DNA of 64,000 bases from UBA1952 sp965246765 (GTDB lineage: Bacteria; Bacteroidota; Bacteroidia; Chitinophagales; Chitinophagaceae), in contig CBDFFJ010000007.1 of NCBI GenBank assembly GCA_965246765.1, positions 169,182-233,181 of the forward strand, read 5' to 3'. Both the position numbers and the translations under genes were made by a program. Below, piece after piece: positions 49,103 through 57,319 of this stretch (position 1 is its first letter; each line of letters begins with the position of its first letter). The notes beneath the pieces were generated by a model that had not been told where the DNA came from, ran no database searches, and saw only the letters and a program-made list of their open reading frames with translations.

Positions 49103-50211
49103 GCCCGCTCAAGAACAGCGACAAACAGCGAATCCGCGCCGACCGACAGGCCATTTATCAGCTCCGACGAAAGGACCTTCATACCGGCTCCCGGCGCAAC
49201 GCTTTCTACTACATCCTCATTCTCCGCGCGGAATACGGAACAGGTGATATAGATAAGGCGGCCGCCATCCGTCACATATTCGCAGGCATTTTTGAGAATG
49301 GCCTTTTGCCGCGCTACATAGGCCTCCAGCGACACAGGATTGAAAAAGTAGCAGCCCTCCGGCGTGCGCGCCCAGGTGCCCGAGCCGGTGCAGGGCACAT
49401 CGCAGATAATTCCTTCAAAGCGGCGGTCGCTTAGCATTGCCGCAACTGCCGGCGCATCCGCGGCGTCCAGCACATCGCGTTCCGGCAGGGGCAAGCGGTA
49501 CTGCCGGAAGCGGGCCGCAAGGTTTTGGAGAATACTTTCCCGCACGTCTGTGCACAAGTGCTGAAGCCCCATTGCGCGGTCCGCCAGCATCAGTGACTTC
49601 CCGCCCGCGCCGGCGCAGCAGTCCCACCAGCTTTGGCCGGGTATGCCTTGCAGGAAGTGCCCTGTAGCCTGCGACGATGCGTCCTGAACGACATAGGCGT
49701 CTTCCGGCAGAACGCCTTCCAGCCTGGTGCCGTTAAGCAGTGCAATGCAGCTATCGCTCAGCCATTCATAAGGGATGTCTTTCGCTGACAGCGCATGCGC
49801 CACCCGCCCTTGTCCGCCCCGGATGCGCAGGAATAAGCGCGGCTGCCGGAGCATGGACGCCCGCCATTCATCGGCTGCGATGCCTTTAGAAAACGGAATG
49901 TCGTGGGGAAAGATGTTGTGCGGCGCAGCCTGAGGAACGACATCCGATTCCGGAAAGAATGCCGCGAAAGCTCGTGGCCCGACACCACAAAGCTGCATCG
50001 CGGCAATATGCTTCTGCCTCGTGTCTTTGCCGTAGTCAGCGATGGCCTTGCCGCTACGGTACCACGCATAGACTGCATCGCTCAGGCCACGCCGGTCGCG
50101 GCTGCCCAGCCTGGGCTGTGCCTTGAAGTAGTCTTTCAGGAAATGGTGCAGCGGCAGCCGGCCATCGTAGGCCTGCAGGATGTCTTCCAGATGCAGCCAG
50201 AGATATTCCAT
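49093..50211 (-). CDS. RsmB/NOP family RNA m5C methyltransferase
   Basis: 372 residues. The Rossmann motif I is WWDCCAGAGGKSLMLADRAM; motif IV is the IICDVPCTGSGTWARTPE loop with its PC cysteine; motif VI has the catalytic TCSVFRAENEDVVE cysteine. These two cysteines are the pair that defines m5C RNA methyltransferases. An N-terminal NusB-like helical domain (about 1-130) is present. RsmB itself modifies C967 of 16S rRNA, but tRNA or other rRNA targets are possible. Its ATG overlaps the odhB stop by one base, so the two form one transcript. Confidence 0.9.
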   Translation of the reverse strand: MEYLWLHLEDILQAYDGRLPLHHFLKDYFKAQPRLGSRDRRGLSDAVYAWYRSGKAIADYGKDTRQKHIAAMQLCGVGPRAFAAFFPESDVVPQAAPHNIFPHDIPFSKGIAADEWRASMLRQPRLFLRIRGGQGRVAHALSAKDIPYEWLSDSCIALLNGTRLEGVLPEDAYVVQDASSQATGHFLQGIPGQSWWDCCAGAGGKSLMLADRAMGLQHLCTDVRESILQNLAARFRQYRLPLPERDVLDAADAPAVAAMLSDRRFEGIICDVPCTGSGTWARTPEGCYFFNPVSLEAYVARQKAILKNACEYVTDGGRLIYITCSVFRAENEDVVESVAPGAGMKVLSSELINGLSVGADSLFVAVLERAQK

Positions 50212-51455
50212 TATACGCCCAGCAGCATCTTCACCGGGTCTTGCGCGGCCAGGAGCAGTTCCGGCGCTTCCAGCAATTCCTTTACGCGCACGAGGAAACT
50301 TACGCTCTCGCGCCCGTCAATAATGCGGTGGTCGTAGCTCAGGGCCACGTACATCATGGGGCGGATCTCCACCTTGCCACCAATGGCCATGGGCCGCTCC
50401 TGGATTTTGTGCATGCCCAGGATGGCGCTCTGCGGGATGTTGATAATGGGCGTACTCATCAGCGAGCCGAACACGCCGCCGTTAGTGATGGTAAACGTGC
50501 CGCCTGTCATCTCCTCAATCGTCAGCTTATTCTCCCGCGCCTTTGTGGCAAGGGCCACAACCGCTTGCTCAATGCCCGCCATGCTCAGGCTCTCCGCATT
50601 GCGGATCACCGGCACCACAAGGCCCTTAGGCGCAGAGACGGCAATGGAAATATCGCAGTAGTCGTGGTACACCACGTTGTCGCCGTCTATCCGTGCATTC
50701 ACCGCAGGCCACTCGCTCAGCGCTACGCAGCAGGCCCGTGCGAAGAAGGACATAAAGCCGAGATTAACCCCGTGCAGCTGCTTAAACGTATCCTTATACT
50801 TCGCGCGGATCTCCATGATGCGCGTCATGTCCACTTCGTTGAATGTGGTGAGCATGGCCGTCGTATTCTTAGCCTCCACCAGGCGGCGGCTTACGGTCTT
50901 GCGCAGGTTGCTCATCTTCTCCGGGCGGTCGGCGCGGCGCGGGCTGCCGTCTGCTGCCTGCTTGCTGCCGGGCGGGTGCGCGAGGGCCTCCAGCACATCC
51001 TGCTTCATGATGCGGCCGCCCGTACCGGAGCCTTTCACCGCCGTAGGCGTCACCTTCTTGTCAGCCATTATAGCCTGGGCAACCGGGGTGGCTTTTACAT
51101 CGCCAACGGCAGCGGGTGCAGACGCTTCTGTCGCTTTTACGGCAACGGGAATCTTGCCCTCCGTGGCTACAGGCGGCGGGATGGGCGCCGCAGCGGCAAG
51201 GGCCGCGCCCTCAGGCTTTTTAGCCGTCTCGTCTATCCGGCAGGCCACGTCGCCAATGGCGAGGGTAGCGCCTTCCTGCGCTACAATTTTCAGGATGCCC
51301 GCCTGCTCGGCATTCAGTTCAAAGGTGGCCTTCTCGCTCTCCAGTTCGCAAAGCAGCTCATCGCGGTTCACATAATCCCCGTCCTTTTTCAGCCATTTTA
51401 CCAGAGAAACCTCCGAGATAGACTCGCCAACTGTGGGCACCTTAATATCAATCAT
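50211..51455 (-). CDS. odhB: Dihydrolipoamide succinyltransferase (E2 of 2-oxoglutarate dehydrogenase)
   Basis: 414 residues with the E2 layout. Lipoyl domain 1-80 with ELESEKATFELNAEQAGIL, where Lys43 is lipoylated; linker rich in Ala/Pro; a peripheral-subunit binding domain around 130-165 (VKATPVAQAIMADKKVTPTA); then the catalytic core from about 190, with YDHRIIDGRESVSFLVRVKE holding the catalytic His and Asp. It moves succinyl to CoA in the TCA cycle. The sucA (E1) gene is not adjacent. It is co-transcribed with the m5C methyltransferase. Confidence 0.94.
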   Translation of the reverse strand: MIDIKVPTVGESISEVSLVKWLKKDGDYVNRDELLCELESEKATFELNAEQAGILKIVAQEGATLAIGDVACRIDETAKKPEGAALAAAAPIPPPVATEGKIPVAVKATEASAPAAVGDVKATPVAQAIMADKKVTPTAVKGSGTGGRIMKQDVLEALAHPPGSKQAADGSPRRADRPEKMSNLRKTVSRRLVEAKNTTAMLTTFNEVDMTRIMEIRAKYKDTFKQLHGVNLGFMSFFARACCVALSEWPAVNARIDGDNVVYHDYCDISIAVSAPKGLVVPVIRNAESLSMAGIEQAVVALATKARENKLTIEEMTGGTFTITNGGVFGSLMSTPIINIPQSAILGMHKIQERPMAIGGKVEIRPMMYVALSYDHRIIDGRESVSFLVRVKELLEAPELLLAAQDPVKMLLGV

Positions 51456-51562
51456 TGTAGCCTGCTTTTTACGGCCCCGAAATTAGGCATAAAGGCCGGA
51501 TACCATTCTTTGTAAGTCGGCTTCGGCGCACTGTCAGGCGTACCTTGCCGCGCGGGGTACAT

Positions 51563-51592
51563 TGATTATTCTTTTGGCGCAAAGAATGATCA
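51563..51592. promoter_or_regulatory. 12-bp inverted repeat, possible operator or hairpin
   Basis: TGATTATTCTTT (51563-51574) and AAAGAATGATCA (51581-51592) match at 11 of 12 positions over a six-base loop. It lies immediately before the second 21-bp array and may be a regulator site of the sigma/anti-sigma unit. Confidence 0.5.
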
Positions 51593-51602
51593 TTCACGCT
51601 TC

Positions 51603-51791
51603 AGCGTTCCCATCGCTGTCGGGCTTTCCCCATCGCCTGTGTACGCAGCGCATTTGCCGGGCGGAGAAATCCTTTTCCCGCAGGGTGATCCTCTTTTACG
51701 GAGGGGAATACCCTTTCCCCGCAAGGGGCGCGCCTTCCCGCAGGGGAAGTCCCGCTTGTTAATGAAGGGCATCCCTACCCCGCCGGATGTG
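51603..51791. repeat. Degenerate tandem array, about nine units of 21 bp
   Basis: Units of 21 bp run in register from 51603 to 51791; the six from 51666 are clearest. Examples are GATCCTCTTTTACGGAGGGG plus one base and ATACCCTTTCCCCGCAAGGG plus one base. The core is YYTTTCCCCGCAGGGG, partly palindromic. The minus strand reads as seven-residue repeats with a GKxxP theme (PCGKARP, LRGKGIP). Its sequence is unrelated to the array at 26749-26958, but the period is the same. Confidence 0.8.
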
Positions 51792-51823
51792 GAAACGCTG
51801 CAATCCACCATCTTTATAGCAGC

Positions 51824-52390
51824 TTGCGCACTCCTGCTAACCATACGGCCCTTACTGAGGATGAGCTCCTGCACCGCTACCGCGGCACGGGCGATAATGC
51901 CTGGTTGGGGATGCTGCTGCAACGCTATACGGTGCTGCTGCTGGGCGTGGCTATGAAGTATCTGAAGGATAAAGACGCGGCGCAGGATGCGGTGCAGCAG
52001 ATTTTCCTGAAAAGCCTGACGCACCTGCCGGCGGGAGAAATTGGGAATTTTAAAGGCTGGCTCTACATCCTGATGCGCAACCATTGTCTGCAGCACCTGC
52101 GCGACCGCGTGCATCTGGCGGGCGAGGAAAGCATTCAATCCATCCCTGCCGAGGGCGACCGGCGCGATGAAGCGCTGCAATATGAGGTGACGCTGATGGA
52201 GATGGAGGCGGCCCTGGAGGATCTGGCGGCGGAACAACGGGCCTGCGTGCGGGCATTTTATCTGCAGCGCAAGAGCTACCAACAAATCATGGACGAGACG
52301 GGATTTAGCTTTGCGCAGGTGAAGAGCTATATACAGAATGGAAAGCGGAACCTCAAAATCATCCTCACGCGCCGCGCGGAAAAATCATGA
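51824..52390 (+). CDS. ECF-type RNA polymerase sigma factor (second)
   Basis: 188 residues from TTG at 51824; no ATG/GTG alternative lies upstream in frame. Region 2 is AWLGMLLQRYTVLLLGVAMKYLKDKDAAQDAVQQIFLKSL-type sequence, seen here as LLGVAMKYLKDKDAAQDAVQ, and region 4 is LAAEQRACVRAFYLQRKSYQ with an HTH ending GKRNLKIILTRRA. It resembles Bacteroidota ECF proteins of the sigma/anti-sigma operon type. It overlaps the following gene by four bases (ATGA), and that gene encodes a short membrane protein that is the likely anti-sigma factor. Confidence 0.88.
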   Translation: MRTPANHTALTEDELLHRYRGTGDNAWLGMLLQRYTVLLLGVAMKYLKDKDAAQDAVQQIFLKSLTHLPAGEIGNFKGWLYILMRNHCLQHLRDRVHLAGEESIQSIPAEGDRRDEALQYEVTLMEMEAALEDLAAEQRACVRAFYLQRKSYQQIMDETGFSFAQVKSYIQNGKRNLKIILTRRAEKS

Positions 52391-52749
52391 GCGACTTCAA
52401 AGACATATGGACTGCTGATGAAGGCGGGCTGAGCGAGGAGCAGCTTCTGGATTACTTGGAAGGCCGCCTGCCGGAAGAGGAGCGCCAAGCGGTAGAAGCG
52501 TTGCTAGCAGACGAAGGCATGGAAAGCGATGCGCTGGAAGGCCTGCAGGCGATTGGAGCAGCCGAGGCGCGCGAGATGAAGCACCGCCTCAACGCCGGAC
52601 TCGCCCAAGCCCTAAAGAAAAAGCGCCGCAGCCGCCGCGGCATAGCCGAAGGTCGCTGGACGCTTTATGCGATAATTATTTTACTGCTGCTTGCCGTAGT
52701 GTGCTTCGGCGCCATGTGGCTGATGAAACATCAGAGCCCTACGCCGTAA
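52387..52749 (+). CDS. Small membrane protein, putative anti-sigma factor
   Basis: 120 residues. A cytoplasmic acidic head (SEEQLLDYLEGRLPEEERQA) resembles the N-terminus of Bacteroidota anti-sigma factors (asks for a sigma-binding helix), followed by a basic segment (KKKRRSRRGIAEGR), one membrane helix (TLYAIIILLLLAVVCFGAMW, about 91-112) and a short tail. There is no zinc site. The four-base overlap with the sigma gene supports function as its regulator. The 3' end overlaps the convergent galE gene by 11 bases. Confidence 0.75.
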   Translation: MSDFKDIWTADEGGLSEEQLLDYLEGRLPEEERQAVEALLADEGMESDALEGLQAIGAAEAREMKHRLNAGLAQALKKKRRSRRGIAEGRWTLYAIIILLLLAVVCFGAMWLMKHQSPTP

Positions 52750-53776
52750 CAGCTGCTTCTTTTGCCAATGCCTGTTCCCAGCGCCAGGCGGAGTCCATCA
52801 TGGCGTCTAAATCATATTGCGGCTCCCAGCCAATAACTTCTTTCGCCTTGTCGTTATTGGCATAAACCGCTACCACATCGCCGGCGCGGCGGGGCCCTAC
52901 TTCATAGGCCAGTTTCTGACCGCTCACTTTCTCAAAGGCAGCAATCAGTTCCAGCACGGTGACGCCGTTGCCGGTGCCGAGGTTCAGAGTAAGGCAGTTG
53001 TCCTCGTCGTCAGCTTCCAGCATGTATTGAAGGGCCTTTGTGTGGGCGGATGCAATGTCCATCACATGCACATAGTCGCGGATGCAGGAGCCGTCGCGCG
53101 TGTCGTAGTCCGTGCCATGCACGGCCATTTGCTCCCGCTTGCCAATGGCAGTCTGTGTGATAACAGGCACCAGATTTTCCGGCTTTTCCTGAAGCTCGCC
53201 CATGTGCGCGGAAGGGTGCGCGCCAACCGGATTAAAGTAGCGCAGCAGGGCTACATTTCCTTCCGGCCACACGCGTGCCGTATCGCGGCAAATGTCCTCG
53301 CCCATCTGCTTTGTACGGGCGTAAGGCGATTGCGCTATGCCCATTGGCGTCTGCTCACTCACCGGCAGCTTTTCTACATCACCATATACGGAACAGGAAG
53401 AGGAGAACACAAAATGAAACACGCCGAAACGCTGCGCGCATTGCAGCAGGTTTATGAGCGAGCGCAGATTGTTCTCGTAATATTCCAGCGGCTCCACCAC
53501 CGACTCGCCAACGCTTTTGTAAGCAGCAAAGTGGATAATGCCGGCGAGGTCGGGATTGTCAATAAAGATGGCTTCAGTATAGTCCATCTTCTTCAGGTCA
53601 ACGTTGTAGTTCTTAACCTTCTTGCCGGTGATTTTTTCTACGCCTTCTAAGTAGCGCATGTTGCCGCGGCTGAGGTTGTCGGCAGAGATGACCTCAAAGC
53701 CGGCCTGGATTAAATCAACGATTGTGTGGGAGCCTATATAGCCGGCGCCGCCGGTAACGAGTATCTTTTTTGCCAT
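52739..53776 (-). CDS. galE: UDP-glucose 4-epimerase
   Basis: 345 residues. The SDR Rossmann motif is VTGGAGYIGSHTIVDL; the catalytic Ser is in VFSSSCSVYGD and the YxxxK is SPYARTK; CIRDYVHVMDIASAH and NLGTGNGVTVLELIAAFE complete the family signature. It interconverts UDP-glucose and UDP-galactose (or the GlcNAc/GalNAc pair). The stop lies inside the anti-sigma gene on the other strand. The -7 element TACTTTTG lies 29 bases before the ATG. Confidence 0.96.
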   Translation of the reverse strand: MAKKILVTGGAGYIGSHTIVDLIQAGFEVISADNLSRGNMRYLEGVEKITGKKVKNYNVDLKKMDYTEAIFIDNPDLAGIIHFAAYKSVGESVVEPLEYYENNLRSLINLLQCAQRFGVFHFVFSSSCSVYGDVEKLPVSEQTPMGIAQSPYARTKQMGEDICRDTARVWPEGNVALLRYFNPVGAHPSAHMGELQEKPENLVPVITQTAIGKREQMAVHGTDYDTRDGSCIRDYVHVMDIASAHTKALQYMLEADDEDNCLTLNLGTGNGVTVLELIAAFEKVSGQKLAYEVGPRRAGDVVAVYANNDKAKEVIGWEPQYDLDAMMDSAWRWEQALAKEAAVTA

Positions 53777-53805
53777 CGGGTTTGTGGTGTTTTTTACTGC
53801 TGTTC

Positions 53806-53813
53806 AAAAGTAC
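53806..53813 (-). promoter_or_regulatory. -7 promoter element TACTTTTG for galE
   Basis: Exact TAnnTTTG on the minus strand, 29 bases upstream of the galE ATG at 53776. Confidence 0.5.
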
Positions 53814-53823
53814 GGGGAGATTG

Positions 53824-53895
53824 AACCGCGGAGGCGCGGAGGCGCAGCAGTGATTATATTTTTTGAATGCTATGTGCTCCGCGGCTCTGCGGCTT
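53824..53895. repeat. Intergenic inverted-repeat element (CCGCGGAGGCGCGG type)
   Basis: Left arm AACCGCGGAGGCGCGGAGGC, right arm CTCCGCGGCTCTGCGGCTT, separated by about 30 A/T-rich bases. The form matches common AGAGGCGCAGAGG-type Bacteroidota interspersed repeats. It fills the gap between galE and the ABC exporter. Confidence 0.65.
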
Positions 53896-53898
53896 AGA

Positions 53899-55707
53899 TT
53901 ATCTCACTTGCTGCATCGCAACAAGATTGCTATAGATGCCACCTGCCGCCAATAGCGTCTCGTGCCGCCCGCGCTCCACGATTCGGCCGCCATCCAAGAC
54001 AATAATTTCATCTGCATGCTGCACAGTGGAAAGCCGGTGCGCAATAACGATGCAAGTTCTGTCCTGCATCAGGTTGTTGATGGCCTGCTGCACGATGCGC
54101 TCGCTTTCGGTGTCCAGCGATGAGGTTGCTTCATCCAGAATAAGAATCGGCGGATTCTTCAGCACGGCCCGCGCAATGGTGATGCGCTGGCGCTCGCCGC
54201 CGGAAAGACGGGTGCCGCGGTCGCCGGCTACTGTATTGTAACCTTCGGCTTTGCCGGAAATAAACTTGTCGGCGTGAGCGATGCGGGCTGCTTCCTGCAC
54301 ACGCGCTTCAGTTGCGCCGCCGGTGCCGAGCGTGATGTTGTTGTAGAGCGTATCGTTGAAGAGAATCGGCTCCTGGCTGACGATACCCATGAGGCGACGC
54401 AGATCATCAAGCTTTAGTTTCTTGATGTTGATGCCATCCAGCAGAATCTCGCCATCTGTAACATCATGGAATCGGGGGATAAGGTCGGCCAGCGTGCTTT
54501 TGCCCGCGCCGGAAGAGCCGACGAGCGCAATCGTTTTCCCTTTTTCAATCGTAAGATTGATGTCTTCAAGAATGACTTTGTCGCCATAAGCAAAGCGCAC
54601 ATTGCGCAGCTCAATGCTGCTGTTGAACGCCTTTACCGGTTGCGCATCCGTCGCATCCTGGATGGTGTTTTCAACTTCCAGAATTTCTTCCATCCGCTCC
54701 AGCGAAGCGCTGCCTTTATTCACCTGATTTAACGCGGAAGTGAGATTCTTAACCGGATTAATGATTTGTGTGAACATCACGATGTAGGTGATGAACAGTT
54801 CTGCGGTGAGCATCGTCTCGTGGCGGATAACCAAGCGTCCGCCAAACCAAAGGATGATGGCTACGACTGCAATTCCAAGCGTCTCGCTCATCGGCGAAGC
54901 CAGTTCGCCCAGCCGTGCGCTTACATTACGTAGTCGGAAGTTTTCATTGTTCAGCTTCAGGAAGCGCAGGTATTGCGACTTCTCGGCATTGAATGCCTTT
55001 ACCACGCGCATTCCGCCCAGCGTCTCGTCCAGTACAGAAGTGATGTCCGCCATCTGCTCAGAAATTCCACGCGCAGAACGGCGTAGCAGCGAGCCGACGC
55101 GCCCTACAATCAGGCCGGAAATCGGCAGAAACAGCAGCAGAAATAGCGAAAGCTGCGGCGAGATGTAAATCATCACGCCGAGCGTCAGCAGGATGTTGAG
55201 CGGCTCGCGGATAAACACCTCCAGCAGGCTGACGACCGAAATCTGAATTTCGTTGACGTCGTTGCTCATGCGGCTCATCAGGTCGCCTTTACGCTCTTCC
55301 GTAAAGAAGCCGATGGGCAGCGAGAGCATCTTCTCAAAAATCCGGTTCCGCAGCTTTCGGATAACGGAATGCCTTACCGGAATAAGAATGTAGTAAGAGA
55401 GATAGAGGAAGACGTTTTTCAGAACGGTAAACACCACCACAGCGCAGCAGATAATGGCCAGCGTATGTACCTTATCACCGCCCGCCAGCAGCCATTCATT
55501 CACCCAATGGCCTGCGCGGTCCAATAAGGTAGGACTTGCTTTCAGTGGCCTTAACGGCTCATCTTTAAACAGCACATTGAGCACCGGTATCAGCATGCCG
55601 ATGCTGACGAGCGAGAACACCACCGACAACATGCTGCACAGAAAGTATAGGGCAATTGGCCCGTTGTAGCCGGAGATGTAACGCCAGATGCGCCTGAAGT
55701 TTTTCAT
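53899..55707 (-). CDS. ABC exporter, MsbA-like (fused permease and ATPase)
   Basis: 602 residues. The N-terminal domain has six membrane helices (starting IALYFLCSMLSVVFSLVSIG). The ATPase domain has Walker A LVGSSGAGKSTLADLIPRF, the signature LSGGERQRITIARAV, Walker B PPILILDEATSSLD and the H-loop in VIAHRLSTVQHADE. A homodimer is expected. MsbA flips lipid A; this family also includes exporters of drugs, peptides and other lipids, so substrate is open. It is followed (seven bases) by cysS upstream on the same strand, a possible operon of cysS then the exporter. Confidence 0.92.
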   Translation of the reverse strand: MKNFRRIWRYISGYNGPIALYFLCSMLSVVFSLVSIGMLIPVLNVLFKDEPLRPLKASPTLLDRAGHWVNEWLLAGGDKVHTLAIICCAVVVFTVLKNVFLYLSYYILIPVRHSVIRKLRNRIFEKMLSLPIGFFTEERKGDLMSRMSNDVNEIQISVVSLLEVFIREPLNILLTLGVMIYISPQLSLFLLLFLPISGLIVGRVGSLLRRSARGISEQMADITSVLDETLGGMRVVKAFNAEKSQYLRFLKLNNENFRLRNVSARLGELASPMSETLGIAVVAIILWFGGRLVIRHETMLTAELFITYIVMFTQIINPVKNLTSALNQVNKGSASLERMEEILEVENTIQDATDAQPVKAFNSSIELRNVRFAYGDKVILEDINLTIEKGKTIALVGSSGAGKSTLADLIPRFHDVTDGEILLDGINIKKLKLDDLRRLMGIVSQEPILFNDTLYNNITLGTGGATEARVQEAARIAHADKFISGKAEGYNTVAGDRGTRLSGGERQRITIARAVLKNPPILILDEATSSLDTESERIVQQAINNLMQDRTCIVIAHRLSTVQHADEIIVLDGGRIVERGRHETLLAAGGIYSNLVAMQQVR

Positions 55708-55713
55708 GCGCGG

Positions 55714-57210
55714 TTATGCCAGCGTATAAGAGAAACCGCCGTCTTTCTCGTCTTTCAACAAAATGCCGGCTTCCGCCAGCTTATTACGGATAGCGTCAGA
55801 AGTAGCAAAGTCTTTTCGCGTCTTTGCATCACGACGGATGTCTCCGAGAATGGAAATGGCTTTGTCCAGCTTTGAATTATCAACAGCGGGTTGCAAGCCC
55901 TGGAGGCCGAGGATGTCTTCAATGAACGTCTTAAACGCGGTTTTTAGCGAAGAAAGTGTTTCGGGGGAAAGCGCATCAGCTGCAATCTGCCCGCCTTTGA
56001 TGCCGTTGATGATTGGCGCCAGCTCAAAGAGATTAGCAAGCACTTTAGCGGTGTTGAAGTCGTCGGACATGAACTCGTTCAGCTCACCTATAAACTTTTT
56101 CACCTTTTCATCTAACTCACTTGCAACTTCCAATTTCCAACTTCCAACGTCCAACCCCCGCAGCACCTCATACGCCTCCCACAACCTCCTCAAAGCCTTC
56201 TCACTCGCCTGAAGCGCCTCGTTGGAAAAATCCAGCGTGCTGCGGTAATGCGTTTGCAGAATATAGAAGCGCACCACCATCGGGTGATAGGGCTGCTCCA
56301 GCATAGGATGCTCGCCAGAGAAAAGCTCTGTGAGCTTAATCACATTGTTGTAGCTCTTGCCCATCTTCTTGCCGTTGATGGTAATCATGTTGTTGTGCAT
56401 CCAGTAGCGCACCGGCGCGTGGCCGTGCGCAATAGTGCTTTGCGCAATCTCGCTTTCGTGGTGCGGAAACTGCAAATCCATCCCGCCGCCGTGGATGTCA
56501 AAGGTCGTCCCGAGATATTTGGAGGCCATCGCGGAGCACTCAATGTGCCAGCCAGGAAAGCCTTCGCCCCACGGACTTTGCCAGCGCTGGATATGCTGCG
56601 GAGGCGCGGCTTTCCAAAGCGCAAAGTCCACTTTATTCTTCTTCTCATTTTGCCCTTCCAGGTCGCGTGTGGTTTCTAAAAGCTCGTCAATCACACGGCC
56701 GCTCAATTCACCGTATGGATAGTTTTCCGCGTATTTCTTTACGTCAAAATACACGCTGCCGTTCACCTCATAAGCGTAGCCTTCGGCAATGATTTTCTGA
56801 ATCATGCTGATTTGCTCAATGATGTGTCCGGTAGCGGTCGGCTCAATGGCCGGGTCCAGATTGTTGAACAGACGCATGCCCCAATGGAAGAGGCCCGTGT
56901 ACTTGTGTACCAGCTCCATAGGCTCCAACTGTTCCAGCTTTGCCTTCTCCCCTACTTTATCTACTGCATCACGGCCTTCTTCCTCAAAGTGGCCTGCGTC
57001 GGTAATATTGCGCACGTAGCGCACGCGGTAGCCGAGATGTTTCAGGTAGCGGTTCACCACGTCAAAGGTGATGTAAGGCCGCGCGTGTCCGAGGTGGCTT
57101 TCGCCGCTCACCGTAGGGCCGCAGACGTACAGGCCTACGTGGCCGGGCGTGAGGGGCTCAAAGATTTCTTTTTGTCGGGAAAGGGAATTGTGGATGTGCA
57201 GCGCGGACAT
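55714..57210 (-). CDS. cysS: Cysteinyl-tRNA synthetase
   Basis: 498 residues from ATG at 57210. The HIGH motif is HLGHAR in CGPTVSGESHLGHARPYITF, preceded by the zinc Cys (VYVCGPTV-like). The KMSKS motif is KKMGKS. Further zinc ligands are in WHIECSAMA and the H in MDLQFPHHESEIAQS. Near residue 350 an in-frame insert LDVGSWKLEVASELDE is encoded by a 7-bp repeat tract (56120-56154); it lies at the start of the DALR/anticodon region. A longer frame to 57342 exists but would start upstream of the -7 element, so 57210 is chosen. It charges tRNA-Cys. Confidence 0.94.
   Translation of the reverse strand: MSALHIHNSLSRQKEIFEPLTPGHVGLYVCGPTVSGESHLGHARPYITFDVVNRYLKHLGYRVRYVRNITDAGHFEEEGRDAVDKVGEKAKLEQLEPMELVHKYTGLFHWGMRLFNNLDPAIEPTATGHIIEQISMIQKIIAEGYAYEVNGSVYFDVKKYAENYPYGELSGRVIDELLETTRDLEGQNEKKNKVDFALWKAAPPQHIQRWQSPWGEGFPGWHIECSAMASKYLGTTFDIHGGGMDLQFPHHESEIAQSTIAHGHAPVRYWMHNNMITINGKKMGKSYNNVIKLTELFSGEHPMLEQPYHPMVVRFYILQTHYRSTLDFSNEALQASEKALRRLWEAYEVLRGLDVGSWKLEVASELDEKVKKFIGELNEFMSDDFNTAKVLANLFELAPIINGIKGGQIAADALSPETLSSLKTAFKTFIEDILGLQGLQPAVDNSKLDKAISILGDIRRDAKTRKDFATSDAIRNKLAEAGILLKDEKDGGFSYTLA
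56120..56154. repeat. 7-bp tandem repeats (CTTCCAA type) inside cysS
   Basis: Five consecutive heptamers: CTTGCAA, CTTCCAA, TTTCCAA, CTTCCAA, CGTCCAA. In the cysS frame they encode GSWKLEVAS, the peptide usually seen when this intergenic Bacteroidota repeat is translated. Confidence 0.85.
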
Positions 57211-57217
57211 AAGAGGG

Positions 57218-57225
57218 CAAAAATA
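57218..57225 (-). promoter_or_regulatory. -7 promoter element TATTTTTG for cysS
   Basis: Exact TAnnTTTG on the minus strand, seven bases upstream of the cysS ATG at 57210. Confidence 0.5.
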
Positions 57226-57319
57226 CGGGCTTGCGAATGGGAAGGACGGAATGCTGTCTTTATGATGGCTATGACGGCTTAATGTTTCTGAATCGGCGAA
57301 ATCATAATCATCCGCGCAG

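Larger units (their letters stand above)
51456..51823. other. Intergenic region before the second ECF sigma gene
   Basis: 368 bases between divergent odhB and the sigma gene. It holds a hairpin (51563-51592) and the second 21-bp array (51603-51791), with little else. No start codon with good context leads an open frame here. The array separates any upstream promoter from the TTG start at 51824. Confidence 0.6.

Noticed and set aside
50241..51515. 424-codon open frame antisense to odhB
   Set aside because: Opposite a complete E2 gene with lipoyl and catalytic motifs; a shadow.
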